Shown: in pieces, positions 43,732-54,426 of the stretch
How positions within the stretch are numbered: position 1 is the first letter of the stretch
Layout of the letters: the number at the start of each line of letters is the position of its first letter
Source of the DNA: Pomphorhynchus laevis
Lineage: Eukaryota; Acanthocephala; Palaeacanthocephala; Echinorhynchida; Pomphorhynchidae
Direction of reading: 5' to 3'
DNA length: 64,000 nt
NCBI GenBank assembly: GCA_012934845.2
Contig: WNNJ02001660.1
Location: 62,001 to 126,000, forward strand
The notes under the pieces: generated by a model
What the model saw: the letters and a program-made list of their open reading frames with translations, nothing else
Database searches by the model: none
Told to the model about the DNA's origin: nothing
Program-made: the position numbers and the translations under genes

Positions 43732-45542
43732 CTTTTGAATAGATCAAAATTAGAATATCGTATTATTTAAAATTGCATTTATTTTAAATTTTTTCGAATT
43801 TAATCAATATCCTTAATATGTCCTTAATTTGCCTTATTAAATTACAATTTTTGATACTTTAAAAATATGTTTTCTGTAAAAATTTTAATTCTAATATATC
43901 GAAATCATTTTTATTGAACAAAATATTTAATTAATATTTAATTAATATTAATTAATATTAATATTAGCTAATATTTAATTACTATTTACCAATAAATATT
44001 AAATAAATTATTTATATATCCGAAAAAATATTAAAGAATAATACTAAAATAAAAAATGTTATTTACTAATCTGCTTTCGCCATTTATTATTTGTCTGTTT
44101 TTTTTCTACAATGATCATTTGTCGTTGTATGAAATTATTTTGCTTCAAATATTGTTATTTTATTGTTATTTAGTAACTATTTTTTTATTGATTTTAAAAT
44201 AAAATATTCTTATCCATTTTGTTTTTAATCTACGACTATTTTATTCTACTGTTTAAAATTTTCAACTTGAAGTGAGCTAATTTATATTTTAAAAAGATTA
44301 AATAAATTTAATACTCTATTTTAAAGTATGTGTATTGATTGCATATATGAGCATTAACTTGGTTGTTTTATTAACCTCAATATAATCGTACTTAAACAAA
44401 AATATAATATTTTTGTTAATATAAAATAAATGTTTGAAAATAACCAAGAAAATGTGCTTTTTGAAAACGAAAATAAATAGTTGTGAAATAAACTTAAGAA
44501 TGCTAATGATTATTTGAAACATTCGTTGTCATAGCTTTCAAAAGCAAGCAATGATCTGTGTGTACCACTTAGCATTCTTGTCGTTTTGATTCATCAGAAA
44601 AATAATTATCTAATCACACAATGAACTAAAACAAAAAATTATAAAGAAAATTAGTATGGAGGTTTCGACCAAAACAGGTCGATACCAAACACAATCTGAA
44701 CATTTAATTATATTTATCAGTTTAAATGTGACAGAATTCAAAGCCAATGCAACGTTAAAATACATTTAGTAATTAAAATATAGGATTTTAATTCATTTTT
44801 TAAATTTTGAATATTTGACCAACATACCAGGATAAATTAATTTTGTATTTTGCTATCAACTCTAACATTATCAGAAGTAGAAAATTTATCACAAAATGTT
44901 CATTTATATTCAATTATAAAGAATAAAATTTAATTTTATTTGAAAAAAAAATTATTTATGTTTAGACATCTGGTCAAAACTGCCAATATGCTTGGCATGG
45001 TCATACAGGTTAACCGATAGATATACTATATAATCTTATAAATATATAAGATTAAACTATAAGATTATATAAGATTATAAAATTATATGAGATTATTAAA
45101 CTATAGAAGATTATATAAACATTATATAATATTATTTAATCGTATTAGTCATTTCCTTACAAGTCTCTGAATTCGACATTCACATCACAAGCTAGATATA
45201 ATACAGGAATAACAATGATGGTGTATAACTCAATAGAAAATAATATTTTGTGATAAGCATGTTATTATTATTCTCATAATGCTAACAATATGTATTGAAA
45301 TATAAAATTAATTTATAATCAATTTAATGGTACTGTTCAAATATTCAAAAATTAAAAAGATAAATCAAAATCCTATATTTTAAATACTAAATATTTTTCT
45401 TCTAATAATGTAAAAGTAACTTGTGGAATATAAAGTAAGTTTATACTGATTGTTGATTCTTCTATAAGAACTGGGAAGATTTAGTATCTATAAATCAATA
45501 AATATATATTTTTATGATAAACATTTTCAAAGTATAAATTGT
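43732..45542. other. AT-rich stretch without genes
   Basis: Simple TTAATATTAATT-type repeats near 43.93 kb and ATATAAGATTATA-type repeats near 45.05 kb. No exon with matching phase for the start of the minus-strand gene was found here. Confidence 0.5.
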
Positions 45543-45583
45543 TTTTATACCAGATTTATATCGAATATAAATCTGGTATAAAA
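45543..45583. repeat. Perfect 19-bp-arm hairpin at the PLE 5' border
   Basis: TTTTATACCAGATTTATAT and its exact complement flank CGA. The pseudo-LTR homology begins within the right arm (45579). Confidence 0.85.
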
Positions 45584-46046
45584 TATATAAATCAACACAA
45601 TAATATAAAGAATAAATTTAAACTCTTAAGTGGCAAATTTTTATGGATGGATAATAAATAATATACTTTGCATTAGAATAAGATACTAGATAGTTATTTC
45701 AGAGGAAATACATCATTAGCATGTATTTGGCCCCGCTGCTATGTTGGGTAGAGGAGTTAGGGGCCGAAACCTGATAGCATAGCAGTTCCTCCTGATGACC
45801 TCTAATTCTTATTCTGATACAACGTCTGTTATTTATTAGTCAATTCATAAAAATGACGTTTATTTTAAATTTTATTTTTTATTTTTTATTTTTATTTTTA
45901 TTTTTTAACTTGATTTAAATTATAGAAAATCTAAAAACAATTATTAATTTTATTATTTAATTATTAAATTTTAATTTAGCATTATTATGTTTTGTTTATT
46001 TTATAATTATATAACAATACGTAGACTCAGTTAGCTGATTTAATTT
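45579..46046 (+). repeat. 5' pseudo-LTR of the Naiad-type element
   Basis: 468 bp, nearly identical to 49112-49574. It includes the tail of the coding region (FKLLSGKFLWMDNK), a GC-rich patch (GGCCCCGCTGCTATG, CCGAAACCTGATAGC, CCTGATGACC) and a T-rich half ending ACGTAGACTCAGTTAGCTGA. Confidence 0.9.
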
Positions 46047-46477
46047 GTTCTACTGACATGTTATTATTGACCTGTGGACTTTGTTTTCCCGGTAATATGA
46101 CCTCTGACAGAAATACTGAAACTATGTATTATTGGTTACGACTTTACTATTATTTTTTCTTATTTTCAAACAAGCATGAATTATTAATTCTTAAAAAAAG
46201 AGAGAAGTTTGCATCCCAAGGTGTTTACACTTTAAAATGTAAACTGCTTAACGCGATCACGTTTAAGAGACCAGGTAATGGCCAATAGCTAGGTCGCGTA
46301 GCGCGTGGAGTGAAGGTGGTAGATCTTTATAGATCTTGTTCCAGCCTGCAACCGCCTTAAGCAGGGCAGCCCCCTGTCAGATGCTGCTGGATGGCCCGTT
46401 GTAAGTTTAGTCTGAGTCAACTAAACTAGGTGGCGACACCGAAAAAGCAACGTTAAAAATCATGACTTAAAAGTTAC
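46047..46477 (+). promoter_or_regulatory. PLE 5' leader with GC-rich structured block
   Basis: The interval 46238-46455 is far richer in G and C than anything nearby. It contains several short complementary segments, such as AGTTTAGT/ACTAAACT (46404-46427) and AGATCTTTATAGATCT, just ahead of the nuclease ATG. It is not repeated elsewhere in the window and has no open frame joined to the nuclease. A structured leader RNA (promoter, ribozyme or translation element) is likely, but I do not recognise it. Confidence 0.45.
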
Positions 46478-47092
46478 ATGTACTCAACAATATTGGAAAA
46501 ATACGTAAGTACTAATGATTTCAATTTTAGATCTTTTAAATGTAACAGAAAAAATTGTATAGTTTGTGATGTTATAAATAATAATAATTGTATCGTAAGT
46601 AATACGACAAACAAATGTTTTTCATTAAATATTAATAATAATTGTAACTGCAATACCGCAGGTGTAGTGTATCTAATACAATGCACATGTGGATTGCAAT
46701 ATATAGGAAAAACATATCAAATGTTAAAAACTAGGTTTAGGCAACACATATATAATATACAGCATAATAGTCAAACTATATTTCATAAACATATGAGATT
46801 AATAGGACATGATATTAAAAACTGTAAATTATTTATTTTAGAACATATTATCGAAGAAAACATTTCAATATTAAATCAAAAACTATTAGAAAAAGAAGAT
46901 TTTTGGATTAAAACGCTTAATTCCATGTACCCATTAGGATTGAATGACGTGGTACAAGGAATTGGCATAAGTAGTATAATACATAATAAACAACTATATT
47001 ATAATAATCCGGTTAAACGCAAACCAGGAAGTCAAGGTGATAAAAGGAATAGGAAAAATAGAGTTAAAAATATTAAAAAGATATGTATATAA
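46478..47092 (+). CDS. PLE ORF 1: GIY-YIG endonuclease
   Basis: 204 residues. An N-terminal Cys cluster (CNRKNCIVCD, 22-31) precedes the GIY-YIG core at 62-77 (GVVYLIQCTCGLQYIGKTY). The core contains the paired Cys of the PLE CCHH motif, then Arg86/Arg88 and His90, the HKH at 103-105, and the Glu of LLEKEDFWI (about 138-140) as likely metal ligand. The C-terminus is basic (GDKRNRKNRVKNIKK). The enzyme nicks target DNA for target-primed reverse transcription. All key motif residues appear present. The ATG is the first in frame, about 430 bp after the pseudo-LTR. The end overlaps the next ORF by 10 bases in another frame. Confidence 0.88.
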   Translation: MYSTILEKYVSTNDFNFRSFKCNRKNCIVCDVINNNNCIVSNTTNKCFSLNINNNCNCNTAGVVYLIQCTCGLQYIGKTYQMLKTRFRQHIYNIQHNSQTIFHKHMRLIGHDIKNCKLFILEHIIEENISILNQKLLEKEDFWIKTLNSMYPLGLNDVVQGIGISSIIHNKQLYYNNPVKRKPGSQGDKRNRKNRVKNIKKICI

Positions 47093-47895
47093 ATGAACAA
47101 TTAGAAATGTTAATGCAACTTTTAAGTGATAATAAGCTAAAAGATCTTTATGTAAATATAAGAAGTTTTTCTAAAGATATCATATGTTCAATAAATCAAA
47201 AATTAATTAACGACTATGATAGGCTAAGTTGTATAATAGACAGTTATTGTAATACAAAATACTATAATCATACAATAAATGTAAATAATAACAATAGAAA
47301 ATATACATTAACCATAAACTTCATTAATAAATGTATAGATAACATAAATATAGCCGGACTTTTAAATAATTCTAAAAGTAAAGAAATAATAGGGTCAGAT
47401 TTAAGTAAATATATTCCTAAAATAAGGTATAAACTCCTACCACCATTAGGACGAAAAATTTGTAATTATAATAAAGAATTAAAATCAATATGTAACGATA
47501 ATATTAGAAACATAATGGAAACAGAATGCAATTGTAAAAGTCTTAGTTTTGATAAAATAAATGAACATATATGTACCCATAATCTAGAATTAATTGAAAA
47601 TTGTGAATTAAGAAAGCTGCTATCAAAAGGGTATAAATATAGATTAAATAACAACAACGACAAAAATAAAATTTACAGTTCGTTATATAATAACTTAAAT
47701 GATTACTTTAGTAAGCTGATTAATAGTGAAAGCTCGAATATATCTAAGATAAAAATTTGGAAAGATTATATATTTGATAAAATTAAAAATAAAATGAAAA
47801 TAACAAACAATTATAAAAGGAAAGATAAAATTAATAAAGATATGTATAAAGAACTTACTAAATTAAAGGATAACTACAATAATAACAACTATTGA
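47083..47895 (+). CDS. PLE ORF 2: CxC linker and N-terminal RT region
   Basis: 270 residues, very rich in Asn, Lys and Ile. CNC at about 149-151 (ETECNCKSLSFDK) is the CxC motif known from the linker of N-terminal-endonuclease PLEs. LRKLLSKGYKYRL (177-189) matches the conserved segment preceding the RT fingers in PLEs. The ATG overlaps the stop of the nuclease ORF (ATGTATATAA), in the next frame; whether this is a natural two-ORF design, a programmed frameshift or decay cannot be told from one copy. The reading continues in another frame as IDKASNNFVFICKK, the DK-containing RT start, before the main RT ORF. Confidence 0.78.
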   Translation: MYINEQLEMLMQLLSDNKLKDLYVNIRSFSKDIICSINQKLINDYDRLSCIIDSYCNTKYYNHTINVNNNNRKYTLTINFINKCIDNINIAGLLNNSKSKEIIGSDLSKYIPKIRYKLLPPLGRKICNYNKELKSICNDNIRNIMETECNCKSLSFDKINEHICTHNLELIENCELRKLLSKGYKYRLNNNNDKNKIYSSLYNNLNDYFSKLINSESSNISKIKIWKDYIFDKIKNKMKITNNYKRKDKINKDMYKELTKLKDNYNNNNY

Positions 47896-47950
47896 TAAAG
47901 CTAGTAATAACTTTGTCTTCATATGCAAAAAGCTTTATTATGATATACTA

Positions 47951-48877
47951 ATGAAAGAGGTTAATTCTAATGATTTAAATGTAAATCCAACATATGAACG
48001 TAGTGAGTTGAGTTTAGAAACAATTATTACAAGTCACTGTTCTATAATGGATAAAAAGGGTATAAAGGTTGAATTAGATAATAAAACTATACCTATATTA
48101 TATTGGAATCCAAAATTACATAAAAATCCAATAAAACCTAGGTTCATATGTAGTGCGTTTAAATGTACATTAAAACCACTTTCTGTCTATATGAATAAAA
48201 TACTTAAAGTAATTAAAGCACATTTTAAAAAATATTGCAAGGTAATCGAAATTAATACTGGTATAAAACACTATTTCAGTATTAATTCTACAAAAGAATT
48301 TTTAGAACAGACAAAAGGAATAAATTTTCAAAATATAAATACATACGATTTTAGTACGCTTTATACAAATCTAGATTTAGTAGATATTAAAGAAGCGTTA
48401 GTAAAATTAATTAACCTTATATTCGGAAAAAGATATACATATATATGTTATAATAATTATAACGCCTATCTAACAAAAATTAAACCATCAAATAAATATA
48501 AATATATGGATAAAATTGAATTAATAGAATCCTTAAATATTTTGATAAATCAAAATTATTTAAAAGTAGGGACATCTATATTTAGACAAGTAAAAGGTGT
48601 TCCAATGGGTGGTAATAGTAGCCCAATTATAGCTGACTTGTTTTTAAGCTTTATAGAATATGAATTTGTTCATAACTGTGTAAAAACTAAATCTAAACAA
48701 TATAAATATATGAAATATATGTTTCGATACATTGATGATATATGTGTATTTAATTCTAATAATTTTTATTCAATTAGTGAGCAAATTTATCCAGAAAGCC
48801 TTATTCTTAACAAAACCAATATTAATGATAAAGAAGGTGTATATCTAGATATGAACATTAAATTAACATTAACTTAA
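47951..48877 (+). CDS. PLE ORF 3: Penelope-type reverse transcriptase
   Basis: 308 residues with all RT motifs in order: YWNPKLHKNPIKPRF (51-65, PLE motif 1/2 signature), YDFSTLYTNL (132-141, motif A with catalytic Asp), KGVPMGGNSSPIIADLF (215-231, motif B), FRYIDDI (258-264, motif C with the catalytic Asp pair), YPESL (280-284, motif D) and YLDMNIKL (298-305, motif E). PLE RTs are sisters of telomerase RT. About 75 residues between motifs A and B (VDIKEAL...QNYLKV) are longer than in retroviral-type RTs. The annotated ATG is probably internal, since the frame upstream also encodes RT-like sequence. The catalytic core looks intact. Confidence 0.9.
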   Translation: MKEVNSNDLNVNPTYERSELSLETIITSHCSIMDKKGIKVELDNKTIPILYWNPKLHKNPIKPRFICSAFKCTLKPLSVYMNKILKVIKAHFKKYCKVIEINTGIKHYFSINSTKEFLEQTKGINFQNINTYDFSTLYTNLDLVDIKEALVKLINLIFGKRYTYICYNNYNAYLTKIKPSNKYKYMDKIELIESLNILINQNYLKVGTSIFRQVKGVPMGGNSSPIIADLFLSFIEYEFVHNCVKTKSKQYKYMKYMFRYIDDICVFNSNNFYSISEQIYPESLILNKTNINDKEGVYLDMNIKLTLT

Positions 48878-48936
48878 AACTACTATTTAATTTATATCGT
48901 AAAGATGACATATTTAAATTTACAAGAAACATATTT

Positions 48937-49194
48937 TTGCATGAGCATTCATGCATACCATATAATATAAAATATAATACATTAAATAATGAAATTTTAA
49001 GAATTGCAACAATATGTAATGATATTGGCTTTCTTCAAAATCATTTAAATAATTTAATAGATACATATTTTAAACTAGGTTACTATAAAAATAACATCAA
49101 GCAGAAAATAGTAAAATATATAAATCAACACAATAATATAAAGAATAAATTTAAACTCTTAAGTGGCAAATTTTTATGGATGGATAATAAATAA
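48937..49194 (+). CDS. PLE ORF 4: RT thumb and C-terminus
   Basis: 85 residues continuing the RT in another frame (HEHSCIPYNIKYNTLNNEIL ... LLSGKFLWMDNK). The corresponding parts at 57.1-57.5 kb (-) and 63.8 kb (+) read through as one frame with the RT, so the separation here belongs to this copy. The last ~80 bases lie in the 3' pseudo-LTR. Confidence 0.75.
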   Translation: MHEHSCIPYNIKYNTLNNEILRIATICNDIGFLQNHLNNLIDTYFKLGYYKNNIKQKIVKYINQHNNIKNKFKLLSGKFLWMDNK

Positions 49195-49574
49195 TATACT
49201 TTGCATTAGAATAAGATACTAGATAGTTATTTCAGAGGAAATACATCATTAGCATGTATTTGGCCCCGCTGCTATGTTGGGTAGAGGAGTTAGGGGCCGA
49301 AACCTGATAGCATAGCAGTTCCTCCTGATGACCTCTAATTCTTATTCTGATACAACGTCTGTTATTTATTAGTCAATTCATAAAAATGACGTTTATTTTA
49401 AATTTTATTTTTTATTTTTATTTTTATTTTTTTTAACTTGATTTAAATTATAGAAAATCTAAAAACAATTATTAATTTTATTATTTAATTATTAAATTTT
49501 GATTTAGCATTATTATGTTTTGTTTTTTTTATAATTATATAACAATACGTAGACTCAGTTAGCTGATTTAATTT
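49112..49574 (+). repeat. 3' pseudo-LTR of the Naiad-type element
   Basis: Partner of 45579-46046, offset 3528-3533 bp. Differences are limited to T-run lengths and a couple of substitutions. Confidence 0.9.
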
Positions 49575-49786
49575 CTTCAATTAATATATTAAAGAATAAA
49601 ACATAATTATATAAGTTAGATTGTAATCGCTAATTAATTAAATTATTGACTAATTAAAATTATGCAATTTAATAATTTATTCTTATTTTAGTATCTAAGA
49701 ATTTCTAAAAGGTGATATTCTCGTCTATCGATAACTATAAGCCAAAAATATTGACCAAAATATTGAACAAAAATAAGATAATATGA

Positions 49787-50525
49787 AAATAAGATGAGAC
49801 AAAATAAGATGAGATAAAATAAGATGAGATAAAATAAGATGCGATAAAATAAAATGAGATAAAATAAGATGAGATAAAATAAGATGAGATAAAATAAGAT
49901 AATATGAAAATAAGATGAGATAAAATTAGATTAGATAAAAATAATATGAAATAAAATAATATGATTTGAAAATAAGATGAGATAAAATAAAATGCGATAA
50001 AATAAAATGAGATAAAATAAGATAAGTTAAAAATCAGATAAGATAAAAATAATATAAGTTAAAAATACGATGAGATAAAATAAGATTAGATAAAATAAGA
50101 TGAGCTAAAATAAGATGAGATAAAATAAGATGAGATAAAAATAAGATGAGATAAGATGAGATAAAATAAGATGAGATGAAAATAAGATGAGATAAAATTA
50201 AGATGAGATAAGATTAGATAAAATAGTATGAGATAAAATAAGATGAGCTAAAATAAGGTGAGATAAAATAAGATGAGATAAAAATAAGATGAGATAAGAT
50301 GAGATAAAATAAGATGAGATGAAAATAAGATGAGATAAAATTAAGATGAGATAAGATTAGATAAAATAGTATGAGATAAAATAAGATGAGCTAAAATAAG
50401 ATGAGATAAAAATAAGATGAGATAAGATTAGATAAAATAAGATGAGATAAAATAAGATTAGATAAAAATAGTATAAAATAAAGTAAGATAAGATAATAAT
50501 GAGATATGATAAGTGATAAGATAAT
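49787..50525. repeat. 15-bp minisatellite ATAAAATAAGATGAG with higher-order units
   Basis: About 50 variant copies of the unit. The block from about 50095 to 50215 is repeated almost exactly at 50220-50345 (variants AGATGAGCTAAAATAAG, TTAGATAAAATAGTATG recur in the same order), a higher-order period of roughly 125 bp. Confidence 0.9.
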
Positions 50526-53230
50526 TAATAAGATGAGTACTGTCAAAAAATGATATATTGAGTATAGAATATGCCTTGAATAATGAACCCGTTTAATATA
50601 GAATCAAGAAATAGTCAGTTGATATGACATGGGTATGCACTGAACATTCACCATCTGGCATACCTATTTCTAGGCTACGATTATTCAAGATTTCTCAGGG
50701 TGTGAGTGCTCAGTTATATAAAATTGATCAATGATCTTCCACGTGAGCAGACTTTTTATCTGTAGCTAAATATTTTTCGTACAAATATTAGCTCAAATCA
50801 TGATGTATTTGTTTCATAAATTTCTTGTGCCATTTAAACTTTGATTGAACTTTGATTATGATAATGATTACATCATTATGAAGATGTTTTCAACATACTC
50901 ATATAACTTACTTATTAATATCGATTATCTGTTTGGATGCATTCATTACTAGACTGAATTTTAACTTAGATATGTAAACTTATGTGTCAAATATATTGCA
51001 ACATAAACTTTTGATTTTGTATTTTTGATGACAAATTTGGCGCTAATCAATTATTAAAGTATCTTCAGTAAAGTAAACTATAAATCTCAATTAAATGATC
51101 AACTTTTCAAATCGACACATTAATTTAATAAATTATCTGGCAATTTTTCATTTTGTTTTTCAAGTCGATAATTTTCACTTCACAGGCATAGTCTTGGGTA
51201 CGAAACTTGGCAACAGAGTACTAAGACAATCCGTAACGTGATTGCTTGATATATCTGTCGAACATGCAGCACTTTCTTGTTTTTAAAAGAAAGATTTCGA
51301 GATATTTATAGATAGAAAATATTAGATATTTCGGCTTAAGCTAAATGTACATTTATGTCGAAATATCTAGTAGCTTTCTAGATATTTTGGTTGAACATCC
51401 TTATTTTCAAATAATTTGACTATAAATCTATCAAATCACAACTCGAGAATCGCAATTGTCTACAAAGTTGGTATTAGTGAATTTTTCTTTAATCTGAAAG
51501 TTTATTCAGATTTAAGCACTCGTGTCTGCGACATTATTGCTCTTATTCAATATTTATTCGATATAGCAATATGTTTATAATTCAATGACATACAAGGATA
51601 CATAATCAGTGGTTCGAATATATATGTGCAGCTATAATATCGAAAAAAATAAATACTAAAGCTTGCTTGTCTTTTTATTTTGTTACTAATTTAAGATGTA
51701 TGACAAAAAGCGTATGAGCAAAAGTAATCATTAGCAACATCAAAAACTGAATATCAAAAACTGAGCATCCAAAACTGAGCATCAAAAACTGAACATCAAA
51801 AACTGAGAATTAGCTACAACATTAAATATTTAGTAATATTAAGATATTTAATAATATTTTAACGTATTTTAATATTTAAATAGTTTATTTTGCTTAGTTG
51901 CAAATTGTAATTTGAGCAAATTGTAATATTTTTATCTAATAATCACCAATTATAGAGTAAAATAAAATGAACAGTATATCACAGCAAATTGGCTATTCAA
52001 AATAACAGATTCTGCTTGTAGATAACTGATTTTAGTTAATTACAACTGTCACAGTCTTTCTATAAACATGCATTATAACAAGTGACAATCCCATCAGGTG
52101 CCATGAATAGAGGAGACTAATTCTTCTATTTGCAGATAAAAACTGAATTTCACGCCTTTTCAGTATAAACATAATCAGTCTTTCATCCGGATGTGCTTCC
52201 TCCTTAACAACCTAGGGAATAAAATAGCGTCACTAAGGGGGGTATTCGATTTCCAATTATGTTAACTAATCAGAAAATGTGATAAAACATTTTTTGCAAA
52301 TGAACAAAAATGGTGGCAACAAATTTACTGGAAAATAAACACCCACTCGATTTAACACCGCAATAACAATGTCGTGTTAAAATATCGGATACATTGCAAC
52401 CCGATGCGAGCATCAGAAGGCGTGTTGATGACACAATGCAGCATATTCGATGTAACTCGATGCTGGTAAAGATTGATTTAATAAACGTTGACGAAATAAA
52501 ATAGTGGTCAACTACACCAACAAATACTTTGCAACAAAAGTATAATCACAAAGAACTGCACGGAGATTTCTTTACAATTTACTGTAAACCTCGTCTTGTA
52601 AACTCAATCGTAAAATGTGTTTAGATAAATATAAATAAGATTAAGTAACGCTATCAATTGTTTTAAAATAAAATTCACAACGATCGCAAACAAATAATTT
52701 ATAAGATTATCTCTAATCCCATAATTAGTAATATAATAATTAATAATCTTATTTTATAATAATATTTTATTCTAATAGTATCCTATTATTTAATATTAAT
52801 TGGACATTTATTCAGTCATCTTTAATGTTCAAGTAATATTAGTTTCAGTTTGTAAAAATGATATAACTAAAAATTGAATAAATATTTTGATAAAGTCCCT
52901 TGCGATGTTCATCAGTATTAATATTTGTTTTTTTTACAAAAAGTAATGTTTTAAACATTTTTATTCATGGAATGTGCTGTTCTGTATAATAACGCTGCAG
53001 TTAAACTTAAAACTAACTTTTTGTTTCGTAATAAAAAGTATCCATATATGGTTTGCACAATTCAATTAATGTATAAAATTAATATCGTGCTAGTGGAAAT
53101 TAAGATACAAATTTCTATTTGCTATCTTTCAATTGCATATGATTTGAAATTATCATGATAATTTTAGATTATCCATCTAAAATTATTTGTATATTTTAAT
53201 TAATGATCTAACAAATCACTGATTTTTAGG
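50526..53230. other. AT-rich stretch without genes
   Basis: A short tandem of CAAAAACTGAGCAT units lies at 51740-51805. 52.07-52.6 kb is less AT-rich but has no splice-consistent coding. A possible short exon (51200-51245, +) is too weak to call. Confidence 0.45.
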
Positions 53231-53238
53231 CATTATTA

Positions 53239-54426
53239 AGTTTATTATTCCCCCACCAGCAACTACACAAGTTTATTATTCCCCCCAGCAACTACACAAG
53301 TTTATTATTTTCCCCAACAACTACACAAGTTTATTATTTCCCCCCAGCAACTACACAAGTTTATTATTTCCCCCAACAATTATATAAGTTTATCTCAAAA
53401 TATATTTTTGAAATCATTATGGTATTAAAATTAAAAATAAAAAAAGGAAAATAACATAAAGATTAAAAATAAATGTTTAATAAATCAAGTATTTTTTCAA
53501 TTGGTTCACCAGGAATATTATGTCGCCACATATATTCAGCCAAATAATCATTTAACAAGTTTTTGCGGATTCCTTTCATTTCCTTCCCTCTAGCTTTCAT
53601 CTTTGCCCAATAAGATTCAATATGTTGGGTATGAACCCCTGTTTCACGATTTAAAAATTCACGGGAATGATTGACGGATTCTTGCAGAAGCCCGATTTCA
53701 TGAAGCTTTTTATAAGATTTCCATTCATCACTGTGAATGATCGTGCCTTTTTTGCAAACTTGTTCTATTATTGGCAATAAGGTAGATGAGGCTCTATTGG
53801 GCACCACTTGAAGATATCCTCTTGCTGGAACAAAACTTGTGTGCAAATTCCGAAAACCCAAATTTGCTCGCTGCTTCTACCCCTGTTATATTTTGATTTG
53901 TGGCATAATAAACTTTCGTCAATTTAACACGCAATCCCATCCCCTTCTAATCTTATGGGATTGTCATCTATATATCGAATACATAGTTTGCGTATCATCG
54001 AAAAAATCTTTATTGCTAGGTTTTTACAAATGGAGATTTCATCCAGCAATTTGCAAATTCTTTCCTCTAGGCAATCTGTCATTGGAATTCTCAGGTTTTC
54101 AAAAAAGGAACGCTTTCTTATTGACATGGTTGTCTTATAGCGTTCACAATTTTTATTAACGCATTTCCAGACAAAGCCGTCCGATATTTTGCGATATCTG
54201 GTCCACGACATATTATCATTACAATGACAACATGTCATGGATGATTTCAATACACCTTTTCGCTTGAAAAACGATATAATCTCATCACTTCCAGCGTCCA
54301 GGATTCTTCGAATATAGGATTCATATGCTATCATCTAGGGATTTACAATAAAAATTACACAAGTTAATTATTTCCCTCCAATAATTACACAAGTTGATTA
54401 TTTCCCCCTGGGGGAATAATCAACTT
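53239..54426 (-). mobile_element. Broken Merlin-family DNA transposon
   Basis: The transposase remnant (53463-54334) is flanked on the left by about five 29-bp units of AAGTTTATTATTTCCCCCAG (53239-53394) and on the right by two similar units (54348-54410) ending in a palindromic junction CCCCCTGGGGGAATAAT. Merlin elements are the eukaryotic relatives of IS1016/IS1595. The exact ends and target duplication are not resolved because the subterminal units run in the same direction on both sides. Confidence 0.7.
53463..54334 (-). pseudogene. Merlin (ISXO2/IS1595-like) transposase, broken
   Basis: The N-terminal half (54334-53924) has a zinc-ribbon-like CCHCNDNM..WKCVNKNC followed by a helix-turn-helix-like region. 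The middle carries the first catalytic Asp in IDESL (after an in-frame TAA at about 53935) and KSKYNRGR. The C-terminal half (53861-53463, shifted in frame) has the second Asp in IHSDEWKSY and HIESYWAKMKARGKEM with the third acidic residue, and ends LDLLNIYF. The DDE order and spacing match Merlin transposases. One stop and one frameshift separate the halves, so it is inactive, but the catalytic residues survive and decay is moderate. Confidence 0.85.

Larger units (their letters stand above)
45579..49574 (+). mobile_element. Nearly complete Naiad-type Penelope-like element
   Basis: Pseudo-LTR (45579-46046), a 5' leader with a GC-rich structured block, ORFs for a GIY-YIG nuclease, a CxC linker and a Penelope/telomerase-type RT, then the second pseudo-LTR (49112-49574), which overlaps the end of the coding region. 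The nuclease-first order is the hallmark of the Naiad/Chlamys group of PLEs (established in the literature); canonical Penelopes have it last. The two pseudo-LTRs differ at only a few bases and in T-run lengths, so insertion is recent. The coding region is split over four overlapping or adjacent frames. Many other pieces in the window belong to the same family. An AT-rich 15-bp minisatellite starts about 215 bp downstream; Naiads are known to favour microsatellites. Confidence 0.88.

Noticed and set aside
45727-45792. HDV-like nested pseudoknot in the pseudo-LTR
   Set aside because: GGCCCC/GGGGCC, CTGCTATG/CATAGCAG and GAGGA/TCCTC can pair in the young copy in HDV-like topology, but the first and third pairings are not kept at 2.9 kb, and no P4 or catalytic C context is evident.
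51199-51246. Possible + strand exon after TTCACTTCACAG (IVLGTKLGNRVLRQS)
   Set aside because: A decent acceptor but only 15 codons, a mediocre donor and no partner exon in phase.
53239-53394. CRISPR-like regular 29-bp repeats
   Set aside because: The units are contiguous without spacers and lie at a transposon border in animal DNA.
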